Below the pieces are notes generated by a model that did not search any database, was not told the DNA's origin, and was given only the letters and a program-made list of their open reading frames with translations. Shown in pieces: positions 34,524-43,667 of a DNA stretch of 64,000 nt (positions within the stretch are counted from its first letter, which is position 1; each line of letters begins with the position of its first letter). The position numbers and the translations under genes were made by a program. The stretch is taken from NCBI GenBank assembly GCA_013288325.1, contig JABDCB010000002.1, forward strand, positions 1 to 64,000, given 5' to 3'. Source of the DNA: Bacteroidota bacterium. GTDB taxonomy: Bacteria; Bacteroidota; Bacteroidia; Palsa-965.

Positions 34524-34703
34524 ATGGGCATCCTGATTCTCACATCTCTTTTTCTTTCCTCTATCATGGTATTCCCGATGATTACCGCCAACCTGGCGCG
34601 CCGTTTGGGGCGACCATTTAAAACATGGTTTGTGATCGGTTTTCTTTTGCCGGTGATTTCTGTTTTTATTTTGTTTTTACTACCCGATAAATCCGAACAG
34701 TAA
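34524..34703 (+). CDS. Small two-helix membrane protein (59 aa)
   Basis: ATG 34524 to TAA 34701-34703 encodes 59 aa: a first hydrophobic helix (ILILTSLFLSSIMVFPMI), a basic loop (ANLARRLGRPFKTW) and a second helix (VIGFLLPVISVFILFLLP), ending DKSEQ. Two helices with a positive loop is typical of a small inner-membrane protein. A TATCTTTG box at 34506-34513 lies so close that the transcript would be almost leaderless. The stop lies one base from the end of the convergent deacetylase gene. No family assigned. Confidence 0.6.
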   Translation: MGILILTSLFLSSIMVFPMITANLARRLGRPFKTWFVIGFLLPVISVFILFLLPDKSEQ

Positions 34704-34704
34704 A

Positions 34705-35478
34705 TTATCCTGCCTGTATCAGATCCAGACCCTTTTCAATCGTTACCACCTTTATATTTCTGTCGGCGCAATATTTGACCACTTGTTCAAAATAGCCTGG
34801 TGTGCAGCCCCATTGAGAGCAATCGTTTCGGATATCATGGGTGTAAAAAATAAGCCATCCTTTCTTGTTTCTTGTTTGCTCAATGAGGGCAAAAGCTTTT
34901 TCAAGCTGTAAATTCGAATCCAGCTGCATGGCCTTGAGGTTATTAAGATCTACCGGATTTTTGTTGATGCCTGCACGTATGCTTCGGGCACTCCGGAATC
35001 GTTGCTGCACAAGCATCTTACTGGGAATAGTTTGCTCTCCGTAAGGATAAGAGAAATTGGAAAAACGATATCCCGGTATCAGCTCCTCCATCTTCTTCTG
35101 ATTTTTTTCCAGTTCATCAATCACCTCCTGGCTGTTGGCGTTGTAAAAATGGATATGATTATAGGTATGGCATGCAAGCTCTCCGCCTTCGGCAACAATC
35201 TCTTCCAGCAGCCCGGCATCAAAGAGTACTGGGTCGGGCGCATCATTTTCATGCAGCCCCAGGCTGATATAATAGGTGCCACGGTATCCATACTTTTTAA
35301 GGATGGAGCGTCCTTCTGAAAATGCAGAATCGGGTACATCATCAAATGAAAAGGATATCATGGCATCCGACAAATCCAGAACCTTTCGCTCCTTTATAAT
35401 CCAGCACGCAAAGGCTCTCTTTATTTTATTATATACTTCCAGCACGTTAGACGGGTTGACAAATAGTTGTTGAATCAT
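34705..35478 (-). CDS. Polysaccharide deacetylase family protein
   Basis: The 257-aa NodB-fold protein has the metal/catalytic motif 1 (ISFSFDDVPDSAF), motif 2 (ACHTYNHIHF) and motif 3-like SNFSYPYGEQTIP, and TH in FYTHDIRND. Probably removes N- or O-acetyl groups from a glycan. No obvious signal peptide, so it may act on the lipid-linked precursor inside the cell. Last gene of the leftward polysaccharide operon, 18 bases after a glycosyltransferase. Confidence 0.88.
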   Translation of the reverse strand: MIQQLFVNPSNVLEVYNKIKRAFACWIIKERKVLDLSDAMISFSFDDVPDSAFSEGRSILKKYGYRGTYYISLGLHENDAPDPVLFDAGLLEEIVAEGGELACHTYNHIHFYNANSQEVIDELEKNQKKMEELIPGYRFSNFSYPYGEQTIPSKMLVQQRFRSARSIRAGINKNPVDLNNLKAMQLDSNLQLEKAFALIEQTRNKKGWLIFYTHDIRNDCSQWGCTPGYFEQVVKYCADRNIKVVTIEKGLDLIQAG

Positions 35479-35496
35479 GGTTTTGCATCTATGCCA

Positions 35497-36348
35497 TCAG
35501 AGGCCTAGTTCTTTTTTTAGTTTCAGTTTTTGTTCCTCCCTCAGTTGCATGGAAACAAAAGACGGGAAGGGCTTATAGCGCAATACATATCGTGAGATAC
35601 AATAGGCATATAACTGCATCATGGCACCCAGCAGATAAGGCTTTTTAAGAAGATCGCGTGTAAAGGTGCCGAAGAAAAAAGACAGGCGGTAGGGGATAGA
35701 TCCTTTGTAAAATCCGGTCACATAATGATTTTTGAGTTTGGAAGCACGGATTCCTTCCGGCTTTAGATGGTTGAAATAGTAATGAAATGTCCTGCTTTTA
35801 TATCCCAGGGCTCTTACCGCAACAAAAGCAAGTGTATCTTCTCCACGGGTTTTGGAAATAAAAAATTTACCGATGCGTACAAAGCAATCATGACGTATCA
35901 TGAGATTGGCGCCCCGCCCATTGACCCAGTCTGATCGTTTTTCGGGGACTCCGTTTTCCACCAGATGACCGGAAGCAATTCCCAGCATGGGATCTTTTTC
36001 AAACTCACGTATCATGCGCCGGAAAAAGTCCGGTGCAAAATTAGTATCAGCATCAATCCGCGCCAGCAAATCGGTTGAGGACGACCGGAGATCATCGGCA
36101 TGGTTCAGAATGGCAGCAACCCGTCCTCCCGTATTCAGCAAATCTTGCCGAAACTGGGTCAAGAGCACATAACGTATAAAGGGATAGTCCTTTTGATAGC
36201 GACGCACAATCTGTGAAGTGGCATCGGAAGAATCGTCGTCCATTATAATCCATTCATTGGGCAAAACTTCCTGAGAGATAACGGACCGTATCGTCTTTTC
36301 AATATACTGTCCTTCGTTTTTCGTGGGGGTGATGATGCTGTAGTTCAT
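35497..36348 (-). CDS. Glycosyltransferase family 2
   Basis: The 283-aa GT-A enzyme begins YSIITPTKNEGQYIEKTI, with DDDSSD, the DxD-like ARIDADTNF, and the EDTLAF acidic motif (GEDTLAFV). A hydrophobic C-terminal helix region may bind the membrane. Its ATG overlaps the stop of the preceding glycosyltransferase (36345-36348). Adds a sugar to the lipid-linked repeat unit; donor unknown. Confidence 0.88.
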   Translation of the reverse strand: MNYSIITPTKNEGQYIEKTIRSVISQEVLPNEWIIMDDDSSDATSQIVRRYQKDYPFIRYVLLTQFRQDLLNTGGRVAAILNHADDLRSSSTDLLARIDADTNFAPDFFRRMIREFEKDPMLGIASGHLVENGVPEKRSDWVNGRGANLMIRHDCFVRIGKFFISKTRGEDTLAFVAVRALGYKSRTFHYYFNHLKPEGIRASKLKNHYVTGFYKGSIPYRLSFFFGTFTRDLLKKPYLLGAMMQLYAYCISRYVLRYKPFPSFVSMQLREEQKLKLKKELGL

Positions 36349-37307
36349 GGGGTTGTTTTTTTATATTTAAAAAAATAAGCGTAAGCAGTACCTCCAATGA
36401 ATTTGACCATATAAAAAGGCAGCAGGATGCGGATGCCATGACGGGAGAAGAAGCGAAATTGTTTGGGTATATAATTGACGGAGTGCCAGGTGAAAAAACT
36501 TTTGATAAATACAGGCAACGGATCCTGACGAAAAGGGTTGCCCCTGGAAGTATCATGAAGACTATCGTATACATGGCAGGAATAGGAGAGCAGCACAGGA
36601 ATTCCTTTTTCCCACGCCCTTAAAGCCAGATCATCATCCGACCCATACTGTGGAAAGGCCCGCTCATTTAAAAAGCCAAGTTTTTGAATAATGCCTGCAC
36701 TTATCAGTGTACCCCTCCCATTGAGTGCATAAGTAGGAACCAAACCGGAAGAGGGAAGATGCTCAAGCAACTCAAAATTTTTATGATAGGTTTCTTTTTT
36801 TAAGGTTCGCCAGTTAATAGAACGAACACCTGAAAAACTTACCTGATGAGGAAGGGTGTCATTTACTGAGAGGCTGGCGATGATACTGTTAGCCCCGGCT
36901 GTTTCAGAAGCTTTCATGAGCTTCAGCAAATAACCGGAAGAAAGCTGAGAGTCGTCATTAAGAAATAAGAAATAGTCGGGATGAAAATGCATCAAAGCAT
37001 ACTTCATACCTTCGTTAACCGATTTGGTCCACCACCAGCTACCGGGCCCTGTTAAAAAAAAGTAAAAAGGAAATTCTTTTCTTAGCATCTGCTCTGTATC
37101 ATCCGGTGATCCGTCGTTGACCACAAGAGGCAGCAAGTCATAACCTTTGGGAATAACTTGTGTTGATAGCTGGCTAAGCAACATACGCAAGCGGTCAACC
37201 CTGTTATAGGTTGGTATTACTACACAAATCTGCCGGTTTGCCGTGAGCAAGGCTGAACCGGATAAAGAATGTGCTCCTGTTTCGGGAACTGTTACAGCAT
37301 TATTCAT
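36345..37307 (-). CDS. Glycosyltransferase family 2 (rhamnosyltransferase-like)
   Basis: The 320-aa GT-A enzyme has ICVVIPTYNRVDRL, VVNDGSPDDT, LFLNDDSQL as the DxD motif, and a late GSDDDLALRAWEKG. This layout resembles GT2 rhamnosyltransferases, but the donor is not readable. ATG 37307 is used: the longer frame would lie inside the upstream beta-helix gene, with which this start already overlaps by 8 bases. Confidence 0.88.
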   Translation of the reverse strand: MNNAVTVPETGAHSLSGSALLTANRQICVVIPTYNRVDRLRMLLSQLSTQVIPKGYDLLPLVVNDGSPDDTEQMLRKEFPFYFFLTGPGSWWWTKSVNEGMKYALMHFHPDYFLFLNDDSQLSSGYLLKLMKASETAGANSIIASLSVNDTLPHQVSFSGVRSINWRTLKKETYHKNFELLEHLPSSGLVPTYALNGRGTLISAGIIQKLGFLNERAFPQYGSDDDLALRAWEKGIPVLLSYSCHVYDSLHDTSRGNPFRQDPLPVFIKSFFTWHSVNYIPKQFRFFSRHGIRILLPFYMVKFIGGTAYAYFFKYKKTTP

Positions 37308-38667
37308 TCTGAGTTTCCAAAGAAATGAAGGGATAGGGGTATGGATGATATAATGGTTTTGGTTGCAGATGATAATCTCTTCCCTCCTTAAAATAAGCAG
37401 GCTGGTAATTATAGAACATAGATGAGGTATCGGTGCTTTGATACGGGGAGAAGCTATTGTTCCACGCAAAAAGATCGCCATCACCATAGATGGAGTCGGA
37501 TCCGCTATGTGTGGAACCATATTTTATGGCACTGGCATATCCGGGTTGTGTAAATAAAGGATAGCGATCGGATGTAGTGACTTCGAAATTGATGAGCCCG
37601 ATGCCGAATCGGTAGCCCTGGATCGTATTGTCATGAATAAGAGCTTCTCCCCCGCGAATGACTATGGCATTCTCTACCAGATCTTTTGCACTTCTGCCTG
37701 GAACAATAGCGCTTCCGTCTTTGAAGGTGGTGTTGATAATGCGGTTTTCATAAATCTCAACGGCCCGTGTGCTGTAGTAATTCAATCCCGGTTTTTGACG
37801 GGCTTCATGTGCATCAATGGCTTGTGCAGAATGGGGCCCTATGCAATTATTCAGCACCATGTTATGACGAAAAACATAACGTCCGCAGCCGCCAGCCGCT
37901 ATAGCATGGCGATGAGAAGAGAACGTATTCTCTTCTACAAAAATAAAATTGCTTGTGCCAAAACCCGGTAAAGATGTCCATTCCTTATTCTCTCCAAATA
38001 TCGCAATGCCATACCCCAGGCCGAGACCTTCCGGTCCTTTTACATTATGATAAAACTGGTTCTTGCTGATGAGTCCATTTACCTTGCTGTCGCTATGGAT
38101 AACTGAAATAGCTGCATTGCCAAAATTTTCAAAACGGCACCGGGTCACGGTAAATCCAAGACAACGGATAAACTCCAATCCAATATCAGGTGCCATGGAG
38201 CCGCCATCACCGGTGTGAACACAAGGGCGTTTACCCTGAAAGCAAATGTCGGATATAACAATATGGCTAAACTCTTCCCGTTGAATGGCAAACTGAAAAA
38301 GGCATTTCATGCTATCGGAAGCAAGAATACTGTCGGGCATATTCTCCGGTCGGGACAAAAGTGTTTTTCCAGCACCTGCCCCATGCATAGAAATGAATTT
38401 ATGGATTCTTACTGTTTTATATATGGTAAATGCTCCTTCCGGCAATTGCAGCTCATCTCCATCGCGGGCCGAATCGATAGCTGCCTGCAGAAATGGTTGC
38501 AGATTGTGCCCGCTGCCAGGGTTAGCTATTATGATAATGGCATGTGATCGCGGAGGGAAAGCACGGTCAATGGACTCGGGTGGCTGTACACGGTTAACAG
38601 AAATCTCTTTTTCAGACAGAATCAGAAAGAGACTCGCATAAGACAATAGAAAAAAAAGAAATTTCAT
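37300..38667 (-). CDS. Right-handed parallel beta-helix protein (pectate-lyase/epimerase fold)
   Basis: The 455-aa protein has a signal peptide (FLFFLLSYASLFLILS) and repeating beta-helix turns: DGDELQLPEGAFTIYKTVRI, FRHNMVLNNCIG, VEIYENRIINTTF, ALIHDNTIQGYRFG. The fold occurs in polysaccharide lyases, C5-epimerases and acetyltransferase partners. As a secreted member of an exopolysaccharide operon it likely trims or epimerises the polymer, but catalytic residues cannot be assigned. Two bases separate it from asnB. Confidence 0.75.
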   Translation of the reverse strand: MKFLFFLLSYASLFLILSEKEISVNRVQPPESIDRAFPPRSHAIIIIANPGSGHNLQPFLQAAIDSARDGDELQLPEGAFTIYKTVRIHKFISMHGAGAGKTLLSRPENMPDSILASDSMKCLFQFAIQREEFSHIVISDICFQGKRPCVHTGDGGSMAPDIGLEFIRCLGFTVTRCRFENFGNAAISVIHSDSKVNGLISKNQFYHNVKGPEGLGLGYGIAIFGENKEWTSLPGFGTSNFIFVEENTFSSHRHAIAAGGCGRYVFRHNMVLNNCIGPHSAQAIDAHEARQKPGLNYYSTRAVEIYENRIINTTFKDGSAIVPGRSAKDLVENAIVIRGGEALIHDNTIQGYRFGIGLINFEVTTSDRYPLFTQPGYASAIKYGSTHSGSDSIYGDGDLFAWNNSFSPYQSTDTSSMFYNYQPAYFKEGRDYHLQPKPLYHPYPYPFISLETQNE

Positions 38668-40539
38668 TTATCCACGTATTAATAAAGCAGGTGTTTCGGA
38701 AATAGTTTGCTTGTGTTCCTTATCGATAAACTGATGGAACCAATGTTCTAAATTGATCCATTTCCATATTTCTTTTGACAGGTTAGCTTTTCGGCTCAGA
38801 TGAAGCTGATAGTTACGAAGACAGGCCTTCGGATTGAAATACCCCCTTTGCGCAAATGAGGAGGAATGTAGTAATGCCTGTATGTATTCTTTAAACAGAG
38901 GAGTTCGTAGCCATTCATCGGCTGGAGTATCGAACCCTATCTTATCGGTGCGGTTATAGATGGCCGCAGGAAGGATGTCTTTTACGGATTCGCGTAGAAT
39001 ATATTTGCTGATACCCTTTTTCATTACCATTGCCGAAGGCAGGGAAAGTGTTTTCTCCACTAAATGATGATCCAGAAAAGGAACCCTCGACTCGATGGAG
39101 AACCGCATCGAGTTCAGATCATCCCATTTAAGGAGGTGTTCCAGTTTATATTCAAAATGCTGGAGGAAGAAACTGTGTAACGAACGGGGGCTGTGCAGTT
39201 GTTTGGACAGGTTAGATTCCTTGTAATGGGCCTGATAAAAATCGCGCGAAATACTTCCGTTCCGGATTCCGAAATAGCTTTTGGCGGCAGGAGGAAGGAG
39301 GTAGTATGCAAAATAGGCAAAGGCTTCACGGGATTCATTTTTGCGGTAATAAGCTCCACCTTCGCTTAGCAAAGAAAGGAGTCGTCCGCTGGTAAGCAGC
39401 TCTTTGAAATAGCTGCCGTAAAAATAATTGTAGCCGCCCAGCATCTCATCGGCGCCCTGGCCATCCAGTGTAACCGATACACTACCATGAGCTGCCTGCA
39501 TCACTTTGTATTGTGCATAAGGACTAACACCTGGCGTAGGCTCCGTTTGGGTTTCGATAAAAAACCGGAATTCCTCATAAAATGTATCAGCGCTGGGACG
39601 AATAAAATGCATATGACGCAGCAAGGGCTGATAAGAGCGGATAAAACGACTCTCATCTACTCTCTCATTTTTATCGAATACGGCAGAGAAGGTTTGTATG
39701 TCGTGCTGTTTAAAATCATCATATACAATAGATGTGATGGAAGACGAATCGATACCGCCACTCAGGCATACTCCAACAGGAACATCACTTCTCAGCCTCA
39801 GGCCCACCGACTTCTTCAACTCTTCGCGAAACTCCTCCGGCTTCATCGAGGTTGGATAGTGAAGTTGATCAGAGAGAGAATACCATCGACGTATTTTTAA
39901 AAGATTACCGGCCAGGGTAAAGCAATGTCCGTGTTTTAACTTATGAATAGAATTAAAAAAGGTTTCTTCCGACTGGTCGGTGCGGTTATAAGCCAGGTAT
40001 TCGAAAATTATTTTATTGTTGGGAACAGGCTTGGTGTCAAAAGGAAGTAATGCCTTGATCTCGGAAGCAAACATAAGCCGGTCCTGGTTATGACGGTAAT
40101 AAAAAGGCTTGATGCCAAAGCGATCACGTGCACCGAAAAAAGTCTTCTCCTGGCTATCATAAATTACAAAGGCAAAGTCACCGTTCAGCTTATGCAGGCA
40201 TTCTTCTCCCCACTCCAGATAAGAAGCCAACAGCACTTCGGTATCGGTAAGGGATTTGAAATCATATTTCCTGTTCAACTCACTTTTCAACTCGCGGTAG
40301 TTGTAAATCTCTCCGTTAAATACAATGCAGTATCTGCCATTGTTGCACCACATAGGCTGATGCCCTGCCGAAGACAAATCAAGGATGCTGAGCCGTACAT
40401 GACCCATCCCTACCGGCCCGCTTGTAAAAATGCCTTCGTCATCGGGTCCCCGGTGCCTGATCTGATTAAGCATGGTGACTATATCCGAAGGATCGACAGC
40501 AGCACCTGAAAAATGTATAATTCCGGCTATTCCGCACAT
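38668..40539 (-). CDS. asnB: Asparagine synthase (glutamine-hydrolysing) family amidotransferase
   Basis: The 623-aa protein has nucleophile Cys2 (MCGIAGIIHFSG), the RGPDDEG loop, and the synthetase PP-loop LSGGIDSSSI with SVTLDGQGADEMLGGYNYF. Housekeeping AsnB is possible, but in exopolysaccharide operons such proteins are often linked to amidation of uronic acids. It lies between a deacetylase-fold protein and a beta-helix protein on the same strand, supporting the sugar role (inference). Confidence 0.9.
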   Translation of the reverse strand: MCGIAGIIHFSGAAVDPSDIVTMLNQIRHRGPDDEGIFTSGPVGMGHVRLSILDLSSAGHQPMWCNNGRYCIVFNGEIYNYRELKSELNRKYDFKSLTDTEVLLASYLEWGEECLHKLNGDFAFVIYDSQEKTFFGARDRFGIKPFYYRHNQDRLMFASEIKALLPFDTKPVPNNKIIFEYLAYNRTDQSEETFFNSIHKLKHGHCFTLAGNLLKIRRWYSLSDQLHYPTSMKPEEFREELKKSVGLRLRSDVPVGVCLSGGIDSSSITSIVYDDFKQHDIQTFSAVFDKNERVDESRFIRSYQPLLRHMHFIRPSADTFYEEFRFFIETQTEPTPGVSPYAQYKVMQAAHGSVSVTLDGQGADEMLGGYNYFYGSYFKELLTSGRLLSLLSEGGAYYRKNESREAFAYFAYYLLPPAAKSYFGIRNGSISRDFYQAHYKESNLSKQLHSPRSLHSFFLQHFEYKLEHLLKWDDLNSMRFSIESRVPFLDHHLVEKTLSLPSAMVMKKGISKYILRESVKDILPAAIYNRTDKIGFDTPADEWLRTPLFKEYIQALLHSSSFAQRGYFNPKACLRNYQLHLSRKANLSKEIWKWINLEHWFHQFIDKEHKQTISETPALLIRG

Positions 40540-40543
40540 GGCT

Positions 40544-41305
40544 TCAGGAGTTCACAAGAAATCGTTTCATGCTGTTCTTAATATTCTGTAACACGAGTTC
40601 ACCTACCCAGGGTAAAAATTCATTATCCCAGCGTTGGGGATGGGTGGTAATCATCAGCTGGGCAGGAAGCTCGTCGAGCTTGTCAAGAATATCAAAAGTG
40701 GATCGGAATTCGTAACGGTATGGAGATGTTACTTTATCACGCACACTTACCTTATCGCCGTTCCATCTCCGCCCCGTATCAGTGAGATAAAGAAACTGGC
40801 TGAAATCCAATTCAAAATAAGGTTCGCCAGTAATGCCATAGCTGCTGTATTGATAGGATTCCCAAAGCTTGCGATTATCCCAGGCACTGAGGGGGCTGCC
40901 ATGCATGCAAATGGTGCTGACAGGATAAAACTGACGGAAATAGGACAGGTTGGTTTCAAACGAATGAATGGCTCTTTCCTTGTTGCCGCTGCATAATGCC
41001 AGATCTTCATAGTGATATCCTATTTCATGATCGAGCAATACAATGGAGCGTATCATATCCGGATCATTGCTTTGCTTTACAATACGGAAATAATAACTGG
41101 AACGGATGCCCAGTTTTTTTTCCAGATAAGCAGCGCGTAAGGAATGGATGGGAGAGCGGTCTACATCATGACGAAGCAGGATCACCTTTCCGGTGGGGCG
41201 GTGAGCGAGGTAATCTTCAAAGGTGTGGAACGCATAGCCCCGGGCTTTCAGGGCAGTCAGTAACAATTCATAAGCCGTCAGGGTAAAATCTCTTGGAGTT
41301 GCCAT
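40544..41305 (-). CDS. Polysaccharide-deacetylase-fold protein
   Basis: The 253-aa protein has a NodB-like metal motif (VILLRHDVDRSPIHS), EIGYHYEDL in the place of HxxxH, ICMHGSPLSAWDN, and a C-terminal TTHPQRW. The overall pattern is that of deacetylase-like proteins found in capsule loci. The second His cluster is atypical, so activity is uncertain. In operon between DUF354 (2-base gap) and asnB (4-base gap). Confidence 0.75.
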   Translation of the reverse strand: MATPRDFTLTAYELLLTALKARGYAFHTFEDYLAHRPTGKVILLRHDVDRSPIHSLRAAYLEKKLGIRSSYYFRIVKQSNDPDMIRSIVLLDHEIGYHYEDLALCSGNKERAIHSFETNLSYFRQFYPVSTICMHGSPLSAWDNRKLWESYQYSSYGITGEPYFELDFSQFLYLTDTGRRWNGDKVSVRDKVTSPYRYEFRSTFDILDKLDELPAQLMITTHPQRWDNEFLPWVGELVLQNIKNSMKRFLVNS

Positions 41306-41307
41306 GG

Positions 41308-42420
41308 CTAGACGTTTGTTAGTTGTGGTTCGGACTTTTTAGATGCAGGTATAAAATTCATTAATAAGGCAGGATGCTCTTTCAACTTGTGAAAGCTGGC
41401 AGGATAGTGCTCTACCAGCCAAACCATCAATGCTGTTACATCACAGAGGTTATGTACGATGTCCTGGGTTTTTTTGCGGAAACGGGCTTTATATCCTTTG
41501 TCGCTTATCACTTCCAGTGCTCTCTCCAGCATACCTGCACTGGTACGGTATAGCTCTATAAGTCCGAGTCTCACCTCTTCATCCAGGGTGCCTGCCTTTG
41601 CGGGACTGATACAAATAACAGGGGTGCCAAGGAAAGCAGCTTCTGCCGACATGGTAAGGCTTTCGCTCACCAAAAGCTCGGCACCCGCAAGCAAGTCGTG
41701 CATACGTGCCGGATGTAACGGAAAAGCATGTGGCTTAAGATCATCAGGTAAAACGGTTTCAGATGAAATGAGAACGTTTGCATGCAGGGATAATGTTTTT
41801 ACCAGCTGATATTTTTCTTTCAGGGATAAACCGCTGAGCCCCATGTCATGACTGGCATCCCAGGAAACAAAGCGCAGAATAACATACGGCCCCGGCTGAA
41901 TTTTCCGCTCGGCAAGTAGATCGGCGGCTGGTGTTGGATGAAAACGCCCGGGATAAAGTGAGCAGAGTTCCATAAAACCTTTAAAACGTACGTGCTGTTT
42001 CCCATAATCTTTTTTATAAACCCAGGGAGTGATGATAGACTCTGTAAAAGGAACATACAAAAACTGCTCAAAAGGATTATGATCCGTATCATCGAAAGCG
42101 ATGTGTGGTTTTCTTAAAAACCAGGCTGCATGTGCCGCGTAAGGAGAACCGAAACTCAAAAACAGATCAGGCTTTACGCGAAGAGCTTTGCGGACAAGAA
42201 ATACATCGGCCTGAAAAAGATAAATAAGCTTGCCCCAGAATCCTTTTTTCCCTTTGCCCCTGTTTTCATAAGGAAGATGATAATAATCCAGTAGTTGAAA
42301 TGTGACCTCCTTATCCCTGGCGGTAATGAAGATGTCATGGCCCTTCCTTTTCATCATTCGCGAAAAGTGGCGGAAGTAATGAACGTGAGCCGGATGTCCT
42401 ATATCAATGAATATTTTCAT
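41308..42420 (-). CDS. DUF354 glycosyltransferase-like protein
   Basis: The 370-aa GT-B-like protein begins MKIFIDIGHPAHVHYFR and has ARDKEVTFQLLDYY, DLFLSFGSPYAAHAAW, the IAFDDTDHNPFEQF segment and the late SESLTMSAEAAFLGTPVIC, all characteristic of DUF354. It resembles UDP-GlcNAc 2-epimerase/MurG-type folds; the sugar is unknown. Follows the Wzy-like polymerase by 11 bases. Confidence 0.85.
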   Translation of the reverse strand: MKIFIDIGHPAHVHYFRHFSRMMKRKGHDIFITARDKEVTFQLLDYYHLPYENRGKGKKGFWGKLIYLFQADVFLVRKALRVKPDLFLSFGSPYAAHAAWFLRKPHIAFDDTDHNPFEQFLYVPFTESIITPWVYKKDYGKQHVRFKGFMELCSLYPGRFHPTPAADLLAERKIQPGPYVILRFVSWDASHDMGLSGLSLKEKYQLVKTLSLHANVLISSETVLPDDLKPHAFPLHPARMHDLLAGAELLVSESLTMSAEAAFLGTPVICISPAKAGTLDEEVRLGLIELYRTSAGMLERALEVISDKGYKARFRKKTQDIVHNLCDVTALMVWLVEHYPASFHKLKEHPALLMNFIPASKKSEPQLTNV

Positions 42421-42431
42421 CGCTTTCCTGA

Positions 42432-43655
42432 TTAATGGTGAATGGCCGCCAGCTGTGGTGAAGCTGACTCACTGGTGTAATGAATAAAAAGCAGACTGTA
42501 AAAAAAAGGTTTCATAAATATGGATTGACTGAAACCCAGCATGAGAATGACGATCAGTGCATAGCCGGCAAAGGCGGTTCTGAAATTACTTGTCCTGCAA
42601 AGAGCCTTTAGTGACTGGTAATAATGGTAAAAGAAGGTCAGGAAAAGGAAGATCCCATAGGTGGCCAGCAAATCGGTTACGCTGTTATTTCGGTGCTGAT
42701 CTTCCGAGAAAAAGGCAAATGATCGTCCCCCATAACGCATTACGCCACGTCCCCATCCAATCCATGGACTTTGTGTAAAATCCGCAAAGTCAACAGAGGC
42801 GCTTCCGAAACGTGACGAAGTAGTAGAACCGGCAAGACTGATATTCTCTTCCACCTTTGTATGAAGAAATTCAAGTGAAAAATAAAGCGTAAGCAACACT
42901 GGCAGCAAAATAGCAGTGAGTAATATCTTCTTAATCATACTTTGATCCACCAGATAAAAAGAGATGAGTAATACAAAAAAAGCAATATAGCCGGCTGTGG
43001 AAAAGGTGGTTATCAGAGCCAAAATCAGTACCGTATTTTTGCGAGTCCAGAGTTTCTTTTCCTTAATAAGGTTCAGGATCAGAGCCAGATTAAGAAAGAC
43101 AGCAAATAACCCCGGTTCCCAGAAAGGTCCTGGGTTTCTGAACTCTGTAAGCACACATTCATGAAAGCAGAAAAGAATGTTGGTAGGCCATACGATATAA
43201 AAACCATCGGGATCGACGGTTAGCGGAGTGAAAAAAGGACATACCGAGCTTACGAAGAAATTAAAGAAAGCAGGCACGAGCAGAGAAGGAATGAAAAAGA
43301 GAAAACTGATAATCGAGAAAAAATAAAGGATATTGACATAATACCCGCTGAACTTATCACGTAGCAGGCTCGCGACAAAAAGGCTCAAAAAGATACGAAT
43401 AAGGGTTCCTGAAATCATCACCGGGTCAAAGGGTTTAATGAAAACAAACTGGAGAATCTCAACCAATAGGAAAAGAGCAACTACGGAGAGGGTCCGATAA
43501 TCAAAAACAATACTGCGTTTAACATATACAAAAGCCGCAATCAGAAAGAGAATGAAGAAATTGAGCTGGTCGGTCATAAAAAATGGGAACCCACTCACCG
43601 CAATGAGACCTGCCAGCATTCCATAATCCGTTACCTTTTTGATGTTCATAAGCAA
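42432..43655 (-). CDS. O-antigen/exopolysaccharide polymerase-like membrane protein (Wzy-type)
   Basis: The 407-aa protein has about ten to eleven membrane helices, with a large external loop including NPGPFWEPGLFAVFLNL and SSRFGSASVDFADFTQSPWIGWG, the pattern of the Wzy_C/O-antigen ligase group. Sequence identity in this family is low, so the call rests on topology and on position between Wzx and glycosyltransferases. Confidence 0.78.
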   Translation of the reverse strand: MLMNIKKVTDYGMLAGLIAVSGFPFFMTDQLNFFILFLIAAFVYVKRSIVFDYRTLSVVALFLLVEILQFVFIKPFDPVMISGTLIRIFLSLFVASLLRDKFSGYYVNILYFFSIISFLFFIPSLLVPAFFNFFVSSVCPFFTPLTVDPDGFYIVWPTNILFCFHECVLTEFRNPGPFWEPGLFAVFLNLALILNLIKEKKLWTRKNTVLILALITTFSTAGYIAFFVLLISFYLVDQSMIKKILLTAILLPVLLTLYFSLEFLHTKVEENISLAGSTTSSRFGSASVDFADFTQSPWIGWGRGVMRYGGRSFAFFSEDQHRNNSVTDLLATYGIFLFLTFFYHYYQSLKALCRTSNFRTAFAGYALIVILMLGFSQSIFMKPFFYSLLFIHYTSESASPQLAAIHH

Positions 43656-43667
43656 AATAAAAACAAC

